NCBI GenBank assembly: GCA_025356275.1
Contig: JANXUK010000126.1
Span: forward strand, 1 to 55,269
Reading direction: 5' to 3'
Source of the DNA: Sphingomonadales bacterium
GTDB lineage: Bacteria; Pseudomonadota; Alphaproteobacteria; Sphingomonadales; Sphingomonadaceae
Length of the DNA stretch: 55,269 bases
Positions 1 to 8,418 of this stretch are shown piece after piece (position 1 is the stretch's first letter; every line of letters begins with the position of its first letter). The notes under the pieces are model-generated. The model searched no databases. It was not told the origin of the DNA and saw only the letters and a program-made list of their open reading frames with translations. The translations under genes were made by a program, and so were the position numbers.

Positions 1-47
1 AATGCCGCTCCGTCAAAATCACCCCGCAAGCCAATCGCCGATCCCAT
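1..47 (-). CDS. Transposase N-terminal fragment, IS630-like (partial)
   Basis: Only the first 15 codons are present, beginning MGSAIGLRGDFDGAA and running out of the window at base 1. The start ATG is preceded by GGAGGG about 8 nt upstream, a good ribosome binding site. I recognise the opening as typical of sphingomonad IS630-family transposases (a helix-turn-helix followed by a DDE domain would follow), but the catalytic region cannot be seen. The same 5' end occurs at 55224-55269 in the opposite orientation. Confidence 0.6.
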   Translation of the reverse strand, partial: MGSAIGLRGDFDGAA

Positions 48-139
48 AGACACGCCCTCCAAATGCAGGGCGCCATTGATTCAGACTTTTGCGGCTTTGG
101 GAATCCCTCTCGTGAGTCACCCTCACCGCAGGTTGGTAT
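1..139 (-). mobile_element. End of an IS630-like insertion sequence (left copy, cut by window edge)
   Basis: Positions 2-139 are the exact reverse complement of 55132-55269, a 138-bp perfect match that stops at the same base on both sides. The element end lies near 139 (GGTTGGTAT on the plus strand) and the interior runs leftward out of the window. A TA dinucleotide sits at the junction, as expected for IS630/Tc1-mariner elements, which insert at TA. The family call rests on this and on the first residues of the encoded protein; most of the element is not visible. Confidence 0.75.
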
Positions 140-146
140 AACACGC

Positions 147-644
147 TCAGGGATGCGCGCGCAGCCGGGCGGCAGCCCACGCCGCCATGCCCGGCTCGGT
201 TATGCCAAAGGCCTGCGGCGGGAGCTGCCCCGCAAACCCGACCAGCTCCGCCCCGTCCATCACCCGCATCCTCTGGCGCAGCGGGCCGATCTGGTGCGGC
301 GCATGATCGAGCAGCGATTGCCCGTCCACCGGATAAGCCGCGTCGAGATAGACCCTGTGCCCGGTGCGATTCGCCGCCCGGTCCGCCGCCCCGGTGATCA
401 CCATCCCGCCATAGGAATGCCCCACCAATATCGCGCCGCGCAGATCCTCGACTTCCAGCAGGCTGGCGATATCGGTGATATGCGTGTCCAGGTTGACCCC
501 GGGGTGCAGCAGATGCTCCCGCTCACCCAGCCCGGTCAGCGAGGGCGCATAGACGATGTGCCCGGCGCGCATCAGCCGGCGCGCCACCGCCTGATAACAC
601 CAGCCGCCGTGATGCCCGCCGTGCACCAGCACGAATATCGACAT
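147..644 (-). CDS. Alpha/beta hydrolase (EstC/salicylate-esterase type), C-terminally truncated
   Basis: The 165-aa product starts MSIFVLVHGG after an AGGAG site and contains the oxyanion-loop HGG, the TGLGERxHL segment and the nucleophile elbow GHSYGG (Ser77), so it belongs to the alpha/beta hydrolase fold. Relatives are about 230-240 aa and carry the catalytic His near the C-terminus. Here the frame stops at 147-149, only 8 bp before the IS630-like end, so roughly the last 60-70 residues and the catalytic His are missing. The insertion is the simplest cause. The local TGA could also be a point mutation, since the coding pattern seems to continue to the junction. Probably inactive. Confidence 0.8.
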   Translation of the reverse strand: MSIFVLVHGGHHGGWCYQAVARRLMRAGHIVYAPSLTGLGEREHLLHPGVNLDTHITDIASLLEVEDLRGAILVGHSYGGMVITGAADRAANRTGHRVYLDAAYPVDGQSLLDHAPHQIGPLRQRMRVMDGAELVGFAGQLPPQAFGITEPGMAAWAAARLRAHP

Positions 645-726
645 ATTGCTGCGCTCCTGTTGCGGGGTGCTTGCCACAGCCGGGTGAGGCGGTAAACTCG
701 GGCACATTCCAAAGGGAGCCAGCGCC

Positions 727-1110
727 ATGTTCAGCCACGTTTTTGTAGGCAGCAACGATCTTGCCAAATCCAAGACCTTCTATGACGCCTGCTTCGGTGC
801 GATCGGCGGCAAGCCGGGCGTCCTCGATGGCAAAGGCCGGCTGGTCTATAGCCACAATGGCGGAATGTTCATGGCCTGCAAACCGATCGACGGTGCGCCC
901 GCGACCCCGGCCAATGGCGGCACCATCGGCTTTGCCATCCCCGAGCCTGCGCAGATCGACGCCTGGCACGCCGCCGGCGTCGCGGCGGGCGGCGCCACTT
1001 GCGAGGATCCGCCGGGGGTGCGGACCGGGCCGCTGGGCGCGCTCTACCTCGCCTATCTGCGCGATCCCGATGGCAACAAGCTTTGCGGGCTTTACGTGAT
1101 GCCCAAATGA
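727..1110 (+). CDS. VOC family (glyoxalase/bleomycin-resistance fold) protein
   Basis: The 127-aa protein has the vicinal-oxygen-chelate fold: opening MFSHVFVGSNDLAKSKTFYD and ending with the signature YLRDPDGNKLCG. Such proteins bind a divalent metal and act on glyoxal-type substrates or sequester drugs; the substrate cannot be told from sequence. Its stop overlaps the fdhD start in an ATGA arrangement, implying translational coupling. A paralogue with the same layout lies at 8618-8989. It is transcribed divergently from the truncated hydrolase, 82 bp apart. Confidence 0.85.
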   Translation: MFSHVFVGSNDLAKSKTFYDACFGAIGGKPGVLDGKGRLVYSHNGGMFMACKPIDGAPATPANGGTIGFAIPEPAQIDAWHAAGVAAGGATCEDPPGVRTGPLGALYLAYLRDPDGNKLCGLYVMPK

Positions 1111-1910
1111 GTGCCGCGCTCCGCGTCGCGCGTGATGGCAGCGCGGCGCGGGCACAGCGGCAGTGGGTGGGCGAGGCAGCGGTCGCGCTGGAGTTTAACG
1201 GGCTTGCCTATGCTGTGATGATGGCGACGCCGGCCGACCTTGAGGATTTCGCCGCCGGCTTTGCGCTGAACGAAGGTTTGGTGGCGGACATCGCCGGGAT
1301 CGGCGCGGTCACCGTGGCCGAGATCGACACTGCCGAGAGCCAGGGCTGGATCATCCGCGCGCAGCTGGCCGGCCTCGGTATCGAGCGGCTGGGTGAGCGG
1401 GTGCGAGCGCGTGTGGCCGAATCCTCCTGCGGGCTTTGTGGGGTCGAGAACCTCGCGGCGGTATCGCGCCCGTTGCCAATGGTCGCGGCGCATCGAGCCA
1501 TAGCGGCAGAGGAGATCTTTGCCGCTCTGGCCGCGCTGCCCGCGCACCAGCCGCTGAGCCAGGCGACCGGCGCCGCGCATGCCGCAGCCTTCGCCGATCC
1601 GTCGGGCGCGCTAGTGCGCGTGCGCGAGGATGTCGGGCGGCACAATGCGCTCGACAAGCTGGTCGGCGCGATGGCGCGGGCGGGTAAGTCTATGGACGCG
1701 GGCTTCGTCCTCTCCACCGCGCGGTGCAGCTATGAGATCGTTGAGAAGGCGGTGCGCGCCGGGGCCACCACGCTGGTCACCATCTCGCTGCCGACCAGCC
1801 TCGCGGTCAGCCGTGCCCGTGCCGCCGGGCTCAGCCTGTGGGTGCTGGCCCGCGATGACAGCGTGCTGTTGGTCCATGACGGCAGCCAAAAGCGCGTTTT
1901 CCACCCTTAA
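1107..1910 (+). CDS. fdhD: Formate dehydrogenase accessory sulfurtransferase FdhD
   Basis: FdhD moves sulfur from IscS to the molybdenum (bis-MGD) cofactor of formate dehydrogenases. The 267-aa product carries the diagnostic SSCGLCG loop (Cys108 and Cys111; the first corresponds to the persulfide-carrying Cys) and the EDVGRHNALDK block at about 174-184. The start is the ATG at 1107 inside the upstream stop (ATGA), shorter than the longest open frame, which would extend back into the VOC gene. No formate dehydrogenase or molybdenum-cofactor gene lies in the window, so its client enzyme must be encoded elsewhere. Confidence 0.93.
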   Translation: MSAALRVARDGSAARAQRQWVGEAAVALEFNGLAYAVMMATPADLEDFAAGFALNEGLVADIAGIGAVTVAEIDTAESQGWIIRAQLAGLGIERLGERVRARVAESSCGLCGVENLAAVSRPLPMVAAHRAIAAEEIFAALAALPAHQPLSQATGAAHAAAFADPSGALVRVREDVGRHNALDKLVGAMARAGKSMDAGFVLSTARCSYEIVEKAVRAGATTLVTISLPTSLAVSRARAAGLSLWVLARDDSVLLVHDGSQKRVFHP

Positions 1911-1961
1911 CGCCGCGCTATCGGGTGGACGGCGGGCCCCCGGCTGGGGCATGGCAGCGCG

Positions 1962-2633
1962 ATGTGGCAGCTTTATCACTTCCCGCTATGCCCGTTCAGC
2001 CGCAAGGTCCGCCTGCTGCTCAGCGAAAAGGGCATCGGCTATGAGTTGTGGCGCGAAAATCCATGGGAAGGCCGCGACGAATTCCGTGCGATGAACCCGG
2101 CTGGCCACACCCCGGTGCTCCGCAATGAGGAGCGCGACATCACCTTGGCGGACAGCCGGGCGATTTGCGAATATTTCGAGGAGACGTCGGACAAACAGCC
2201 GATGATCAACGGCACCGCCGCCGGGCGCGCCGAAATCCGCCGGCTGGTCGCGCTGTTCGATGAGAATTTCCACAGCGATGTCACCGGGCCGCTGCTGTAT
2301 GAGCGGATGAAGAAGCGGTTGGTCCTGCGCCAGTCGCCCGATTCCAAGGCGCTGCGCGAGGCGATGCGGCTGGCGCATGAGCATCTGTATTACATCGATT
2401 ATCTGCTCGATCACCGCCCCTGGCTGGCAGGCCCGACGATGAGCCTGGCCGATCTTGCCGCCGCCGCGCAGATCTCGGTCGCGGATTATCTGGGCGGGCT
2501 CGATTGGGCCGGGCACGATCAGGCGCGCGCGTGGTATTCGGTGTTCAAGAGCCGGCCCAGCTTCCGGCCATTGTTGACCGAGCGGATGGACGTGATCCAG
2601 CCGCCGGAGCATTATGCCGATGTGAATGCGTGA
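1962..2633 (+). CDS. fzlA: FzlA-like glutathione S-transferase family protein (FtsZ-localised)
   Basis: This 223-aa protein has a GST N-terminal thioredoxin fold (HFPLCPFSRKVRL), the NPAGHTPVL cis-Pro loop, and an all-helical C-terminal domain with SLADLAAAAQISVADYLG. The whole-length pattern, especially the KSRPSFRPLL and closing PPEHYADV segments, matches alphaproteobacterial FzlA, which binds FtsZ filaments and governs constriction in Caulobacter rather than acting as a classical GST. A plain GST remains possible. Its stop overlaps the next start (TGATG), so the two are probably co-translated. Confidence 0.75.
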   Translation: MWQLYHFPLCPFSRKVRLLLSEKGIGYELWRENPWEGRDEFRAMNPAGHTPVLRNEERDITLADSRAICEYFEETSDKQPMINGTAAGRAEIRRLVALFDENFHSDVTGPLLYERMKKRLVLRQSPDSKALREAMRLAHEHLYYIDYLLDHRPWLAGPTMSLADLAAAAQISVADYLGGLDWAGHDQARAWYSVFKSRPSFRPLLTERMDVIQPPEHYADVNA

Positions 2634-3019
2634 TGCAGCGCGGCCGGATTTTCAAACTCACCGGCTGGGGCGTAACGGCGCTGGTCACGCTGTTCATGCT
2701 GCGCGATATCGCCACCGATCTTCAGCAATCGCCGTGGGCGATTCAGGCCAATGCGGGGCTCGGCATTCCGGCGAATATAGTGTTGCCGATAGGGCTGAGC
2801 GGGCTGGCCGCGACGCTGCTTTATGCCTTTCCGCGCACCGCCGTTCTGGGGGCGATCCTGCTGACCGGGTTTTTTGGCGGCGCCTGCGTCATCCATTTGC
2901 GGATCCATGGCGCGGCGGATGACATTGCGGAGAATGTCATGCTCGGCGTGCTGGCCTGGAGTGGGTTGTGGCTGCGCGATCCGCACCTGCGCCGGTTGCT
3001 GCCGTTTCGCAGAGGCTGA
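2633..3019 (+). CDS. Small membrane protein, DoxX-like
   Basis: The 128-aa product has about four hydrophobic segments (roughly residues 8-23, 44-66, 68-90 and 98-115) with a short basic C-terminus (LRRLLPFRRG), consistent with a DoxX-like inner-membrane protein. The start ATG overlaps the preceding stop by one base (TGATG), which fixes the start and suggests co-translation with fzlA. It ends directly against the convergent gene at 3020, with no spacer. Function unknown. Confidence 0.75.
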   Translation: MQRGRIFKLTGWGVTALVTLFMLRDIATDLQQSPWAIQANAGLGIPANIVLPIGLSGLAATLLYAFPRTAVLGAILLTGFFGGACVIHLRIHGAADDIAENVMLGVLAWSGLWLRDPHLRRLLPFRRG

Positions 3020-4018
3020 TCAGCCGGCCTTGGCCTGCGCACCGAAGCGTCCCTGAACCCGGAACCGCATCAGCCACCGCACGAGAAACAGCTCCAGCGG
3101 GCGCGGCTCGACCCCCAGATCGGCGATCCCCGGCAGCGCGCCCGACGCTATGTTGCCAGCCTTGAGAAGCAGCCACTGCGCCCGCGTGATCGGCGCGCCC
3201 GGGAGCCACCCGGTCGCCCCCGCGATCAGCGCCGACACTGGATCGGGCAGCGGCACCAATACCGGCTTGCGCCCCGCCGCCGCCGCAATCCGCCGATTGA
3301 TGTCCAGCATGGTCAGCACTTCCGGTCCGGCAATCTCGTAAATTCGCCTGCCGTGCGCGCGCGGATCGGCCAAGGCATTGCCCGCCGCGATCGCCGCATC
3401 ATCGACGAACAGTGGCTGCAACTTCGCCTCCGGCCCGAACACCGGCAGCACCGGCAGCGCGCCCGCCAGCCCGGCGAACATATTGACGAAATGGTCATCT
3501 GGTCCGAACAGGATCGACGGGCGCAGCACGGTCGCGCCCGGAAACGCGGCCAGCACCGCCGCCTCACCCACACCCTTGCTCTGCGCATAACCTATCGTGG
3601 ATTCGGCATCCGCACCGATCGCCGAGATATGGACAAAAGCCTTCGCCCCGGCCGCTGCTGCCGCCGCCGCGATCGCCCCGGCGCCCCTGCCCTGCACCGC
3701 ATCGAGATCGCCAGCAAACGCGCCGACCAGATTGATCACCCCATGCGCGCCAGCCACCGCCGCCGCCAGCGACCCCGCGCCGCGCATCTTGCCGGTCACG
3801 TCGAGCCGCACCAGCTGAACCTGCCCCAGATTGCCCAATGTTTTCAGCGCAAACCCACGCTCGACATTGCGGCTGGCAATGCGCAGCCGCGCGCCGCGCG
3901 CCAGCAGCTCCTGCGCCAGATGCCGCCCAAAAAAGCCGCTCCCGCCGATCAGAACCACCAATTTGTCACGCAGGCGGTCATCGGATCTGGCATCGGGTCT
4001 GGCATCGGGTCTGGCCAT
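3020..4018 (-). CDS. NDUFA9-like NAD(P)-binding protein (extended SDR)
   Basis: The 332-aa product is an atypical extended short-chain dehydrogenase resembling the complex I subunit NDUFA9. After a short N-terminus comes the dinucleotide-binding VVLIGGSGFFGRHLAQ, then NLVGAF, HISAIGAD and a YxxxK-like YAQSKGVGE, then VLRPSILFGPDDHF. In alphaproteobacteria it is thought to be a respiratory-complex or quinone-linked accessory protein. The start at 4018 is chosen because GAGG lies 7 nt upstream; a further in-frame ATG at 4033 has no such site. Three 12-bp tandem units at 3980-4015 encode its DARPDARSD leader, so its N-terminal length could vary between strains. Confidence 0.82.
   Translation of the reverse strand: MARPDARPDARSDDRLRDKLVVLIGGSGFFGRHLAQELLARGARLRIASRNVERGFALKTLGNLGQVQLVRLDVTGKMRGAGSLAAAVAGAHGVINLVGAFAGDLDAVQGRGAGAIAAAAAAAGAKAFVHISAIGADAESTIGYAQSKGVGEAAVLAAFPGATVLRPSILFGPDDHFVNMFAGLAGALPVLPVFGPEAKLQPLFVDDAAIAAGNALADPRAHGRRIYEIAGPEVLTMLDINRRIAAAAGRKPVLVPLPDPVSALIAGATGWLPGAPITRAQWLLLKAGNIASGALPGIADLGVEPRPLELFLVRWLMRFRVQGRFGAQAKAG
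3980..4015. repeat. 12-bp tandem repeat, three units, in coding sequence
   Basis: Three successive 12-bp units (consensus ATCGGGTCTGGC, the first with one change) lie in frame within the first codons of the NDUFA9-like gene. They encode repeated ArgProAspAla-type residues ahead of the folded domain. In-frame units can be gained or lost without destroying the gene. Confidence 0.85.
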
Positions 4019-4176
4019 GGGAAACCTCGTCATTGCCGGGAATTGGCGGGCTTTCCTTGGCACAGGGCCGGCGTCCGGCGCAATAGGTGCTGTCGCACGG
4101 ACACGTCGCGTCGGCAAGTCGCTCGGCCTGGCAATCGCTCTTGCCCCCCGGCGCCCCCGACGCTAGGGCCCGCGCC

Positions 4177-5355
4177 ATGCTTAGCAATCTGCAACAACAG
4201 CCCGCCGACGCGCTTCTGGCGCTGATCAAGCTCCACAACGACGATCCGCGCACCAGCAAGATCGACCTCGGCGTCGGCGTCTATCGCACTGGCCAAGGCG
4301 ATACGCCGGTGTTCGGCGCGATCAAGGCCGCCGAAAAGCGCTTGCTCGAAACGCAAAATTCCAAGGCCTATCTGGGGCCGGAGGGCGATATGGGCTTTGT
4401 CCATGCGCTGATGCCTTATGTCTTCGGCAAGGCTGATCCGACGATGCAGGGCCGGATCGAGGGCATGCAGACCCCGGGCGGGACCGGCGCGGTGCGCCTC
4501 GCGCTGGGGCTGGCCAAGCGTGCTGGAGTGCAGCGGATATGGATGGGTGTGCCCAGCTGGCCCAACCACGCGCAGATCATCGCCGATCTCGGCCTGGAGC
4601 TGAAGACCTTCGCGCATAGCGCCGCCGATGGTGTCGCCGACATGGCGGCACTGCGCGGCGTTCTCGGCCAGGTCGCGCCGGGCGATGCGGTGCTGCTGCA
4701 TGGCTGCTGCCACAACCCCACCGGTATCGATTACACCAATGCCGATTGGGACGAGATCGGCCCGGCCATCGCGGCATCGGGCGTGCTGCCGATCCTCGAT
4801 CTTGCCTATCAGGGCCTCGGCGCCGGGATGGAGGAGGACGCCTATGGCATCCGCCGCGTGCTCTCTGCGGTGCCCGAGGCGTTGATCGCGTATAGTTGCG
4901 ACAAGAATTTCGGCCTGTACCGCGACCGGGTCGGCGCGGTCTATGTGATGATGGCCGAGGCCGCGCAGGTCGCCGCCGCGCTGTCCAATGGCCACGCGCT
5001 GGCCCGCGCCGCATGGTCGATGCCGCCCGATCACGGCGCCGCTGCCGTTCGCCTGATCCTTGAGGACCCGGCGCTGGTCGCCGATTGGCTGGGCGAGCTG
5101 GATATGATGCGCGGGCGCATGGCGCAGGTTCGCGCTCGGCTGGGCGCTGCCGGCAAGGCGGGCGCAGTCGATCTGACTCTGCTGGGGGCACAGCACGGCC
5201 TGTTCTCGATCGTGCCGCTGACCCCGGCGCAGATCCTGATCATGCGCGAGAAGCATGGGATCTATATGGCGGGTTCGGGGCGGATCAATATCGCCGGGCT
5301 GACGATGGGCAATATCGACGCCTTCATCGCCGCCGTGGCCGAGGTTAGCGCCTAA
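4177..5355 (+). CDS. Aromatic amino acid / aspartate aminotransferase (class I, PLP)
   Basis: The 392-aa protein is a class Ia aminotransferase of the AspC/TyrB type. It transfers an amino group between aromatic or acidic amino acids and 2-oxoglutarate. Visible landmarks are VGVYRTGQGDTPVF, GTGAVRLALG, CHNPTG (about residue 180), LDLAYQGLG, the PLP-lysine region CDKNFGLYRDRVG (Lys about 241) and GRINIAGL with the carboxylate-binding Arg. Length fits the family. Substrate preference (aspartate or tyrosine) cannot be decided here. It is divergent from the NDUFA9-like gene and is followed by two hairpins that may end its transcript. Confidence 0.92.
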   Translation: MLSNLQQQPADALLALIKLHNDDPRTSKIDLGVGVYRTGQGDTPVFGAIKAAEKRLLETQNSKAYLGPEGDMGFVHALMPYVFGKADPTMQGRIEGMQTPGGTGAVRLALGLAKRAGVQRIWMGVPSWPNHAQIIADLGLELKTFAHSAADGVADMAALRGVLGQVAPGDAVLLHGCCHNPTGIDYTNADWDEIGPAIAASGVLPILDLAYQGLGAGMEEDAYGIRRVLSAVPEALIAYSCDKNFGLYRDRVGAVYVMMAEAAQVAAALSNGHALARAAWSMPPDHGAAAVRLILEDPALVADWLGELDMMRGRMAQVRARLGAAGKAGAVDLTLLGAQHGLFSIVPLTPAQILIMREKHGIYMAGSGRINIAGLTMGNIDAFIAAVAEVSA

Positions 5356-5365
5356 ACGTCAGCGG

Positions 5366-5470
5366 CTAGAGCATTGTGCCAAAAAGTGGGTACCGGTTTT
5401 TGGCAATAAACGATGCGAAAACAAGGGCTCTAGAGCAAGATGCGATTCTGCTTTATCGCATCTTGCTCTA
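5366..5470. repeat. Dispersed intergenic palindromic element (two hairpins)
   Basis: Two inverted repeats fill the gap between convergent genes. The first has 9-bp arms at 5377-5385 and 5397-5405. The second has perfect 16-bp arms at 5431-5446 and 5455-5470 around an 8-base loop. The segment beginning GAGCATTGTGCC resembles a repeat I know to be scattered in many alphaproteobacterial genomes. The second arm includes the stop codon of the histidine kinase, so it may serve as a bidirectional terminator or mRNA 3' end. Confidence 0.8.
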
Positions 5471-6820
5471 GATACGCAGCCGCAACCTCGCGGTGAGCCC
5501 CAGCACGCTGCCGGCGATATCGCGCCGGTTGGTCAGGGTCAGCGTGCCGCCATGCTGCTCGGCAATCGCGCGTGCCAGCGTCAGGCCGAGGCCCGCGCCC
5601 CCGGTCTCCGAATTGCGCGAGGGGTCGCCCCGCGTGAACGGCTCCATCATCCGCGCGATATCGCCCTGTGGTATGCCGGGGCCATTGTCGTCGATGGTGA
5701 CCACCGCCCAGCCCGTATCGTCGCGCACCAGCGCCACCGCCGCCGCCCCGCCATAGCGCAGCGCATTGCCGACCAGGTTGCGGATCGCACGGCGCAGCCA
5801 GGTGGCGCGCGCGTTCAAAACGATACGCGGCGCCGGCGCCAGTGTGACATTTTCGCCCATATCCTCATAATCCTCGACAACCGAGGCGAGCAGCGCCGAC
5901 AGCTCGGTCGGTTCGCGCGGGTCAGTGGGCTGACCGACCCGGGCCAGCGACAATATATCGTCGAGCGAGCGCGTGATGTCCTCGATTGTGCGCGCCATCC
6001 GGCCGCGTTCGACACCATCCTCGACCGATTCGATCCGCACGCGCAGCGCCGCCAGCGGGGTCTTCAGATCATGCCCGATGGCGCCGAGCATCACGTTCTT
6101 CTCATCGAGCAGCGCGATGATCCGTGCCTCCATCGCATTATGCGCGCCGATCAGCTGGCGGATGTCATCGGGCCCTTGCACCGCCAACCGGCCCTCGGCG
6201 CTGCGGGTTTCGGCGAATGTGTCGAGCCGCCGCGCCAACAAGGCCAGCGGGCGCGTGATATGCTGCAGGATTAGCGCCATCGCCCCCACCAACAACGCAT
6301 AGATCAACAGCGTCTGCAAAATTAGGGTCAGCAGCAGGCGAGGATCGCGCGGCTGCACCGGCACCGGGACGATCAGCCACGGACCGCCGCCCTGCCGCTC
6401 GATCGCCGCGACAAGCTGATGATCGGAATGCATGTGGCGGTGCGGCCGTGGCAGCGCGCTGGCGGGGTCAAACGGCCGGCGCACCACGATCAGCTGGGCG
6501 AAGGCGATGTCCTGATCGCCCAGGATGCGGGCCAGCTCGCCCTGCGCGGCGGGGTCGGGCTCGTCGCCGGCGCGCGGGGCGAAGCCGGCCGCAGTCTCGG
6601 GGCGCGACCACGGCCGCATGCCCATGCCGCCGTCCGCCACGCCCGGCGCGCGGATCGCGGCGAGCAGGCGGAAGGCGAGGGTATGGATCATCGCTTCCTG
6701 CCGGCGATCATCCTGCGCCCGCTGGACCAGCACCGCGCTCAGCCCTTGCGCCAGCAGCAGCGCGGCAGCCAGCGCCAGCAGCACCCGGCCCATCAGGCTG
6801 CGCGGCCATATCCGGCTCAT
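5468..6820 (-). CDS. Sensor histidine kinase with His-rich periplasmic domain
   Basis: The 450-aa kinase has a TM segment at about 11-31, a periplasmic region to about 160, a second TM at about 162-186, HAMP, the phosphorylation box GAIGHDLKTPLAALR (His250), the N-box LVGNALRYGG, DDNGPGIP and GGAGLGLTLARAIAEQHGG. It is an EnvZ-type kinase. The periplasmic part carries a His cluster, H127, H129, H131 and H134, that could bind a metal ion; this is inference. The start at 6820 overlaps the regulator stop by 4 bases (ATGA), so the pair is co-translated, with the regulator at 6817-7566 as partner. Confidence 0.92.
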   Translation of the reverse strand: MSRIWPRSLMGRVLLALAAALLLAQGLSAVLVQRAQDDRRQEAMIHTLAFRLLAAIRAPGVADGGMGMRPWSRPETAAGFAPRAGDEPDPAAQGELARILGDQDIAFAQLIVVRRPFDPASALPRPHRHMHSDHQLVAAIERQGGGPWLIVPVPVQPRDPRLLLTLILQTLLIYALLVGAMALILQHITRPLALLARRLDTFAETRSAEGRLAVQGPDDIRQLIGAHNAMEARIIALLDEKNVMLGAIGHDLKTPLAALRVRIESVEDGVERGRMARTIEDITRSLDDILSLARVGQPTDPREPTELSALLASVVEDYEDMGENVTLAPAPRIVLNARATWLRRAIRNLVGNALRYGGAAAVALVRDDTGWAVVTIDDNGPGIPQGDIARMMEPFTRGDPSRNSETGGAGLGLTLARAIAEQHGGTLTLTNRRDIAGSVLGLTARLRLRI

Positions 6821-7566
6821 ACAGTGCCAGCCGGCACCCGGCGGACATCGGCGGCGAGCATATAGCCGCCGCCCCACACGGTCTGGATCAATTGGGCGCG
6901 TGCCTTGTCGGCCTCGATCTTGCGGCGCAGACGGCTGACCTGATTATCGACCGCGCGGTCGAACAGATGCGCCTCGCGGCCTTGCACGAGATCGAGCAAC
7001 CGGTCCCGGTCCAGAACCTGGCGCGGATGCTCCAGAAAGGCCATCAGCAGGCGAAATTCAACCGAGGAAATCGCCACCACCGCACCCTCGGGATCGGTCA
7101 GCCTCCGGCGCAATGGATCGAGCCGCCAGCCCTCGAATTGCAGCATTTCCCCGGCATCGGGCCCGTTCTCGTTGCTGCCGCTGGCGCCGCGTAGCGCACG
7201 CCGCAGAACGCTGCGGATGCGGGCGACCAACTCGCGCGGCTCGAATGGTTTGACCACATAGTCATCGGCGCCGATCTCCAGCCCGACGATCCGATCGGTC
7301 GCCTCGCCCCGCGCGGTCAGCAGGATCACCGGCATCGCCCGGGTCTCGGCCAAATGGCGGCACAGCGAGAGCCCGTCCTCCCCCGGCATCATGATGTCGA
7401 GCAACACCAGATCGCACGGCCCCTCCGCCAGCGCCGCCCGCGCTTCGGCGGCGCTGGCCGCCTGACGCACGACGAACCCCTGACGCGCCAGATAGCTCGC
7501 CAGGGGTTCGCGCAAGCCCGCCTCATCATCGACCAGCAACAGCCGGGTCGGGGCAGGCTTATCCAT
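6817..7566 (-). CDS. OmpR-family response regulator
   Basis: The 249-aa protein has a receiver domain (acidic pair DDE at 13-15, phospho-acceptor Asp57 in LVLLDIMMPGEDG, then VILLTARG and the VVKPF lysine) and a C-terminal winged helix (SSVEFRLLMAFLEHPRQVLDRDRLL, DRAVDNQVSRLRRKIE, TVWGGGYML). It is the partner of the downstream kinase. The start ATG at 7566 lies 26 bp after the EF-hand gene stop; no strong ribosome site is seen, and a longer frame extends upstream. The order EF-hand protein, regulator, kinase suggests one operon. Confidence 0.92.
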   Translation of the reverse strand: MDKPAPTRLLLVDDEAGLREPLASYLARQGFVVRQAASAAEARAALAEGPCDLVLLDIMMPGEDGLSLCRHLAETRAMPVILLTARGEATDRIVGLEIGADDYVVKPFEPRELVARIRSVLRRALRGASGSNENGPDAGEMLQFEGWRLDPLRRRLTDPEGAVVAISSVEFRLLMAFLEHPRQVLDRDRLLDLVQGREAHLFDRAVDNQVSRLRRKIEADKARAQLIQTVWGGGYMLAADVRRVPAGTV

Positions 7567-7592
7567 GGATGCGGCCGATGGGCATGCCGCGA

Positions 7593-8222
7593 TTATTGGC
7601 CGGCAGGCGGGGGCGGCATGTCGCCGCCATGGCCCGGCATCATCGCTTGCTCGCGCCATTTGGCGCGCATCTGGGCCTGTGCGGCACGATGTTCCTCGCG
7701 GGTCACGATGCCGTCATGGTTGGTGTCGGCCATGTCGAACAGCTTGAGCGTGGCGCCGATGAAGGCGTCGCGGGTGATGGTACCGGTGTGGGCCGGGTCG
7801 GCGAGATGCATGATCGCGCCGAGCATGGCCATGCGTTCCATACCGTGACGCATGCCGCCATGATGGCCCTCTTTGCCGGGTCTGCCCTCGGGGCCAGCGG
7901 TATGGTCGCCATCATGGTCACCTTCGTGATCGGCGTGCATGCCCATGCGGTGCTGATGCGCGGCCATGAATTCCTCGCGTGAGATCGCGCCATCGTGGTT
8001 GGCGTCCATCTTGTCGAACATCATGCCCATGTGCGCCGCGCGGTCGGCCTGATCAAGCTTGCCATCATGGTTGGCGTCGAGCTTGTCGAACGCCTGCGCG
8101 GCGTGGGCCTGTGCCTCGGCGCGGGTCAGGGGGCCGCCGTGGCCATGATGCTCCTCGGCGGCAAACGCCGCGCCAGCCAGCACCAGGGCGACGGCCGAGA
8201 CCGCCAGGGTAATGCGCTTCAT
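7593..8222 (-). CDS. Secreted EF-hand protein, His/Asp-rich
   Basis: The 209-aa product has a signal peptide (MKRITLAVSAVALVLAGAAFA, probable cleavage before AEEHH) and so is periplasmic or secreted. It contains EF-hand loops DANHDGKLDQAD (49-60), DANHDGAISREE (73-84) and DTNHDGIVTREE (166-177), plus a degenerate loop DPAHTGTITRDA (142-153) lacking most ligands. Between them is a His/Asp/Gly-rich stretch (about 90-128) that could bind metal. The start has GGAG/GAG upstream. It is first in an operon with a two-component system, so it may feed a calcium or metal signal to the kinase; that role is inferred. Confidence 0.88.
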   Translation of the reverse strand: MKRITLAVSAVALVLAGAAFAAEEHHGHGGPLTRAEAQAHAAQAFDKLDANHDGKLDQADRAAHMGMMFDKMDANHDGAISREEFMAAHQHRMGMHADHEGDHDGDHTAGPEGRPGKEGHHGGMRHGMERMAMLGAIMHLADPAHTGTITRDAFIGATLKLFDMADTNHDGIVTREEHRAAQAQMRAKWREQAMMPGHGGDMPPPPAGQ

Positions 8223-8418
8223 ATCTACTCTCCAGAGACGCCGTGCGCCCCAAATTGCTTGGGTTGGGTAGGGCAGGGGAGGCATGAAAGCCACACGGCA
8301 CCTGAGGAGGGGGGGTGGGGAACCGCAGCACACCGCATGGCTTTCACGCCCCGATTAGGCCCGGCCTGTCGCATGATTATGCCCGAAATCAGGAATATTG
8401 TCGCGAATTGTCGCGCTA

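Noticed and set aside
1107-1910. fdhD as part of a formate dehydrogenase operon
   Set aside because: The neighbours are a VOC protein and an fzlA-type gene; no formate dehydrogenase subunit is in the window.
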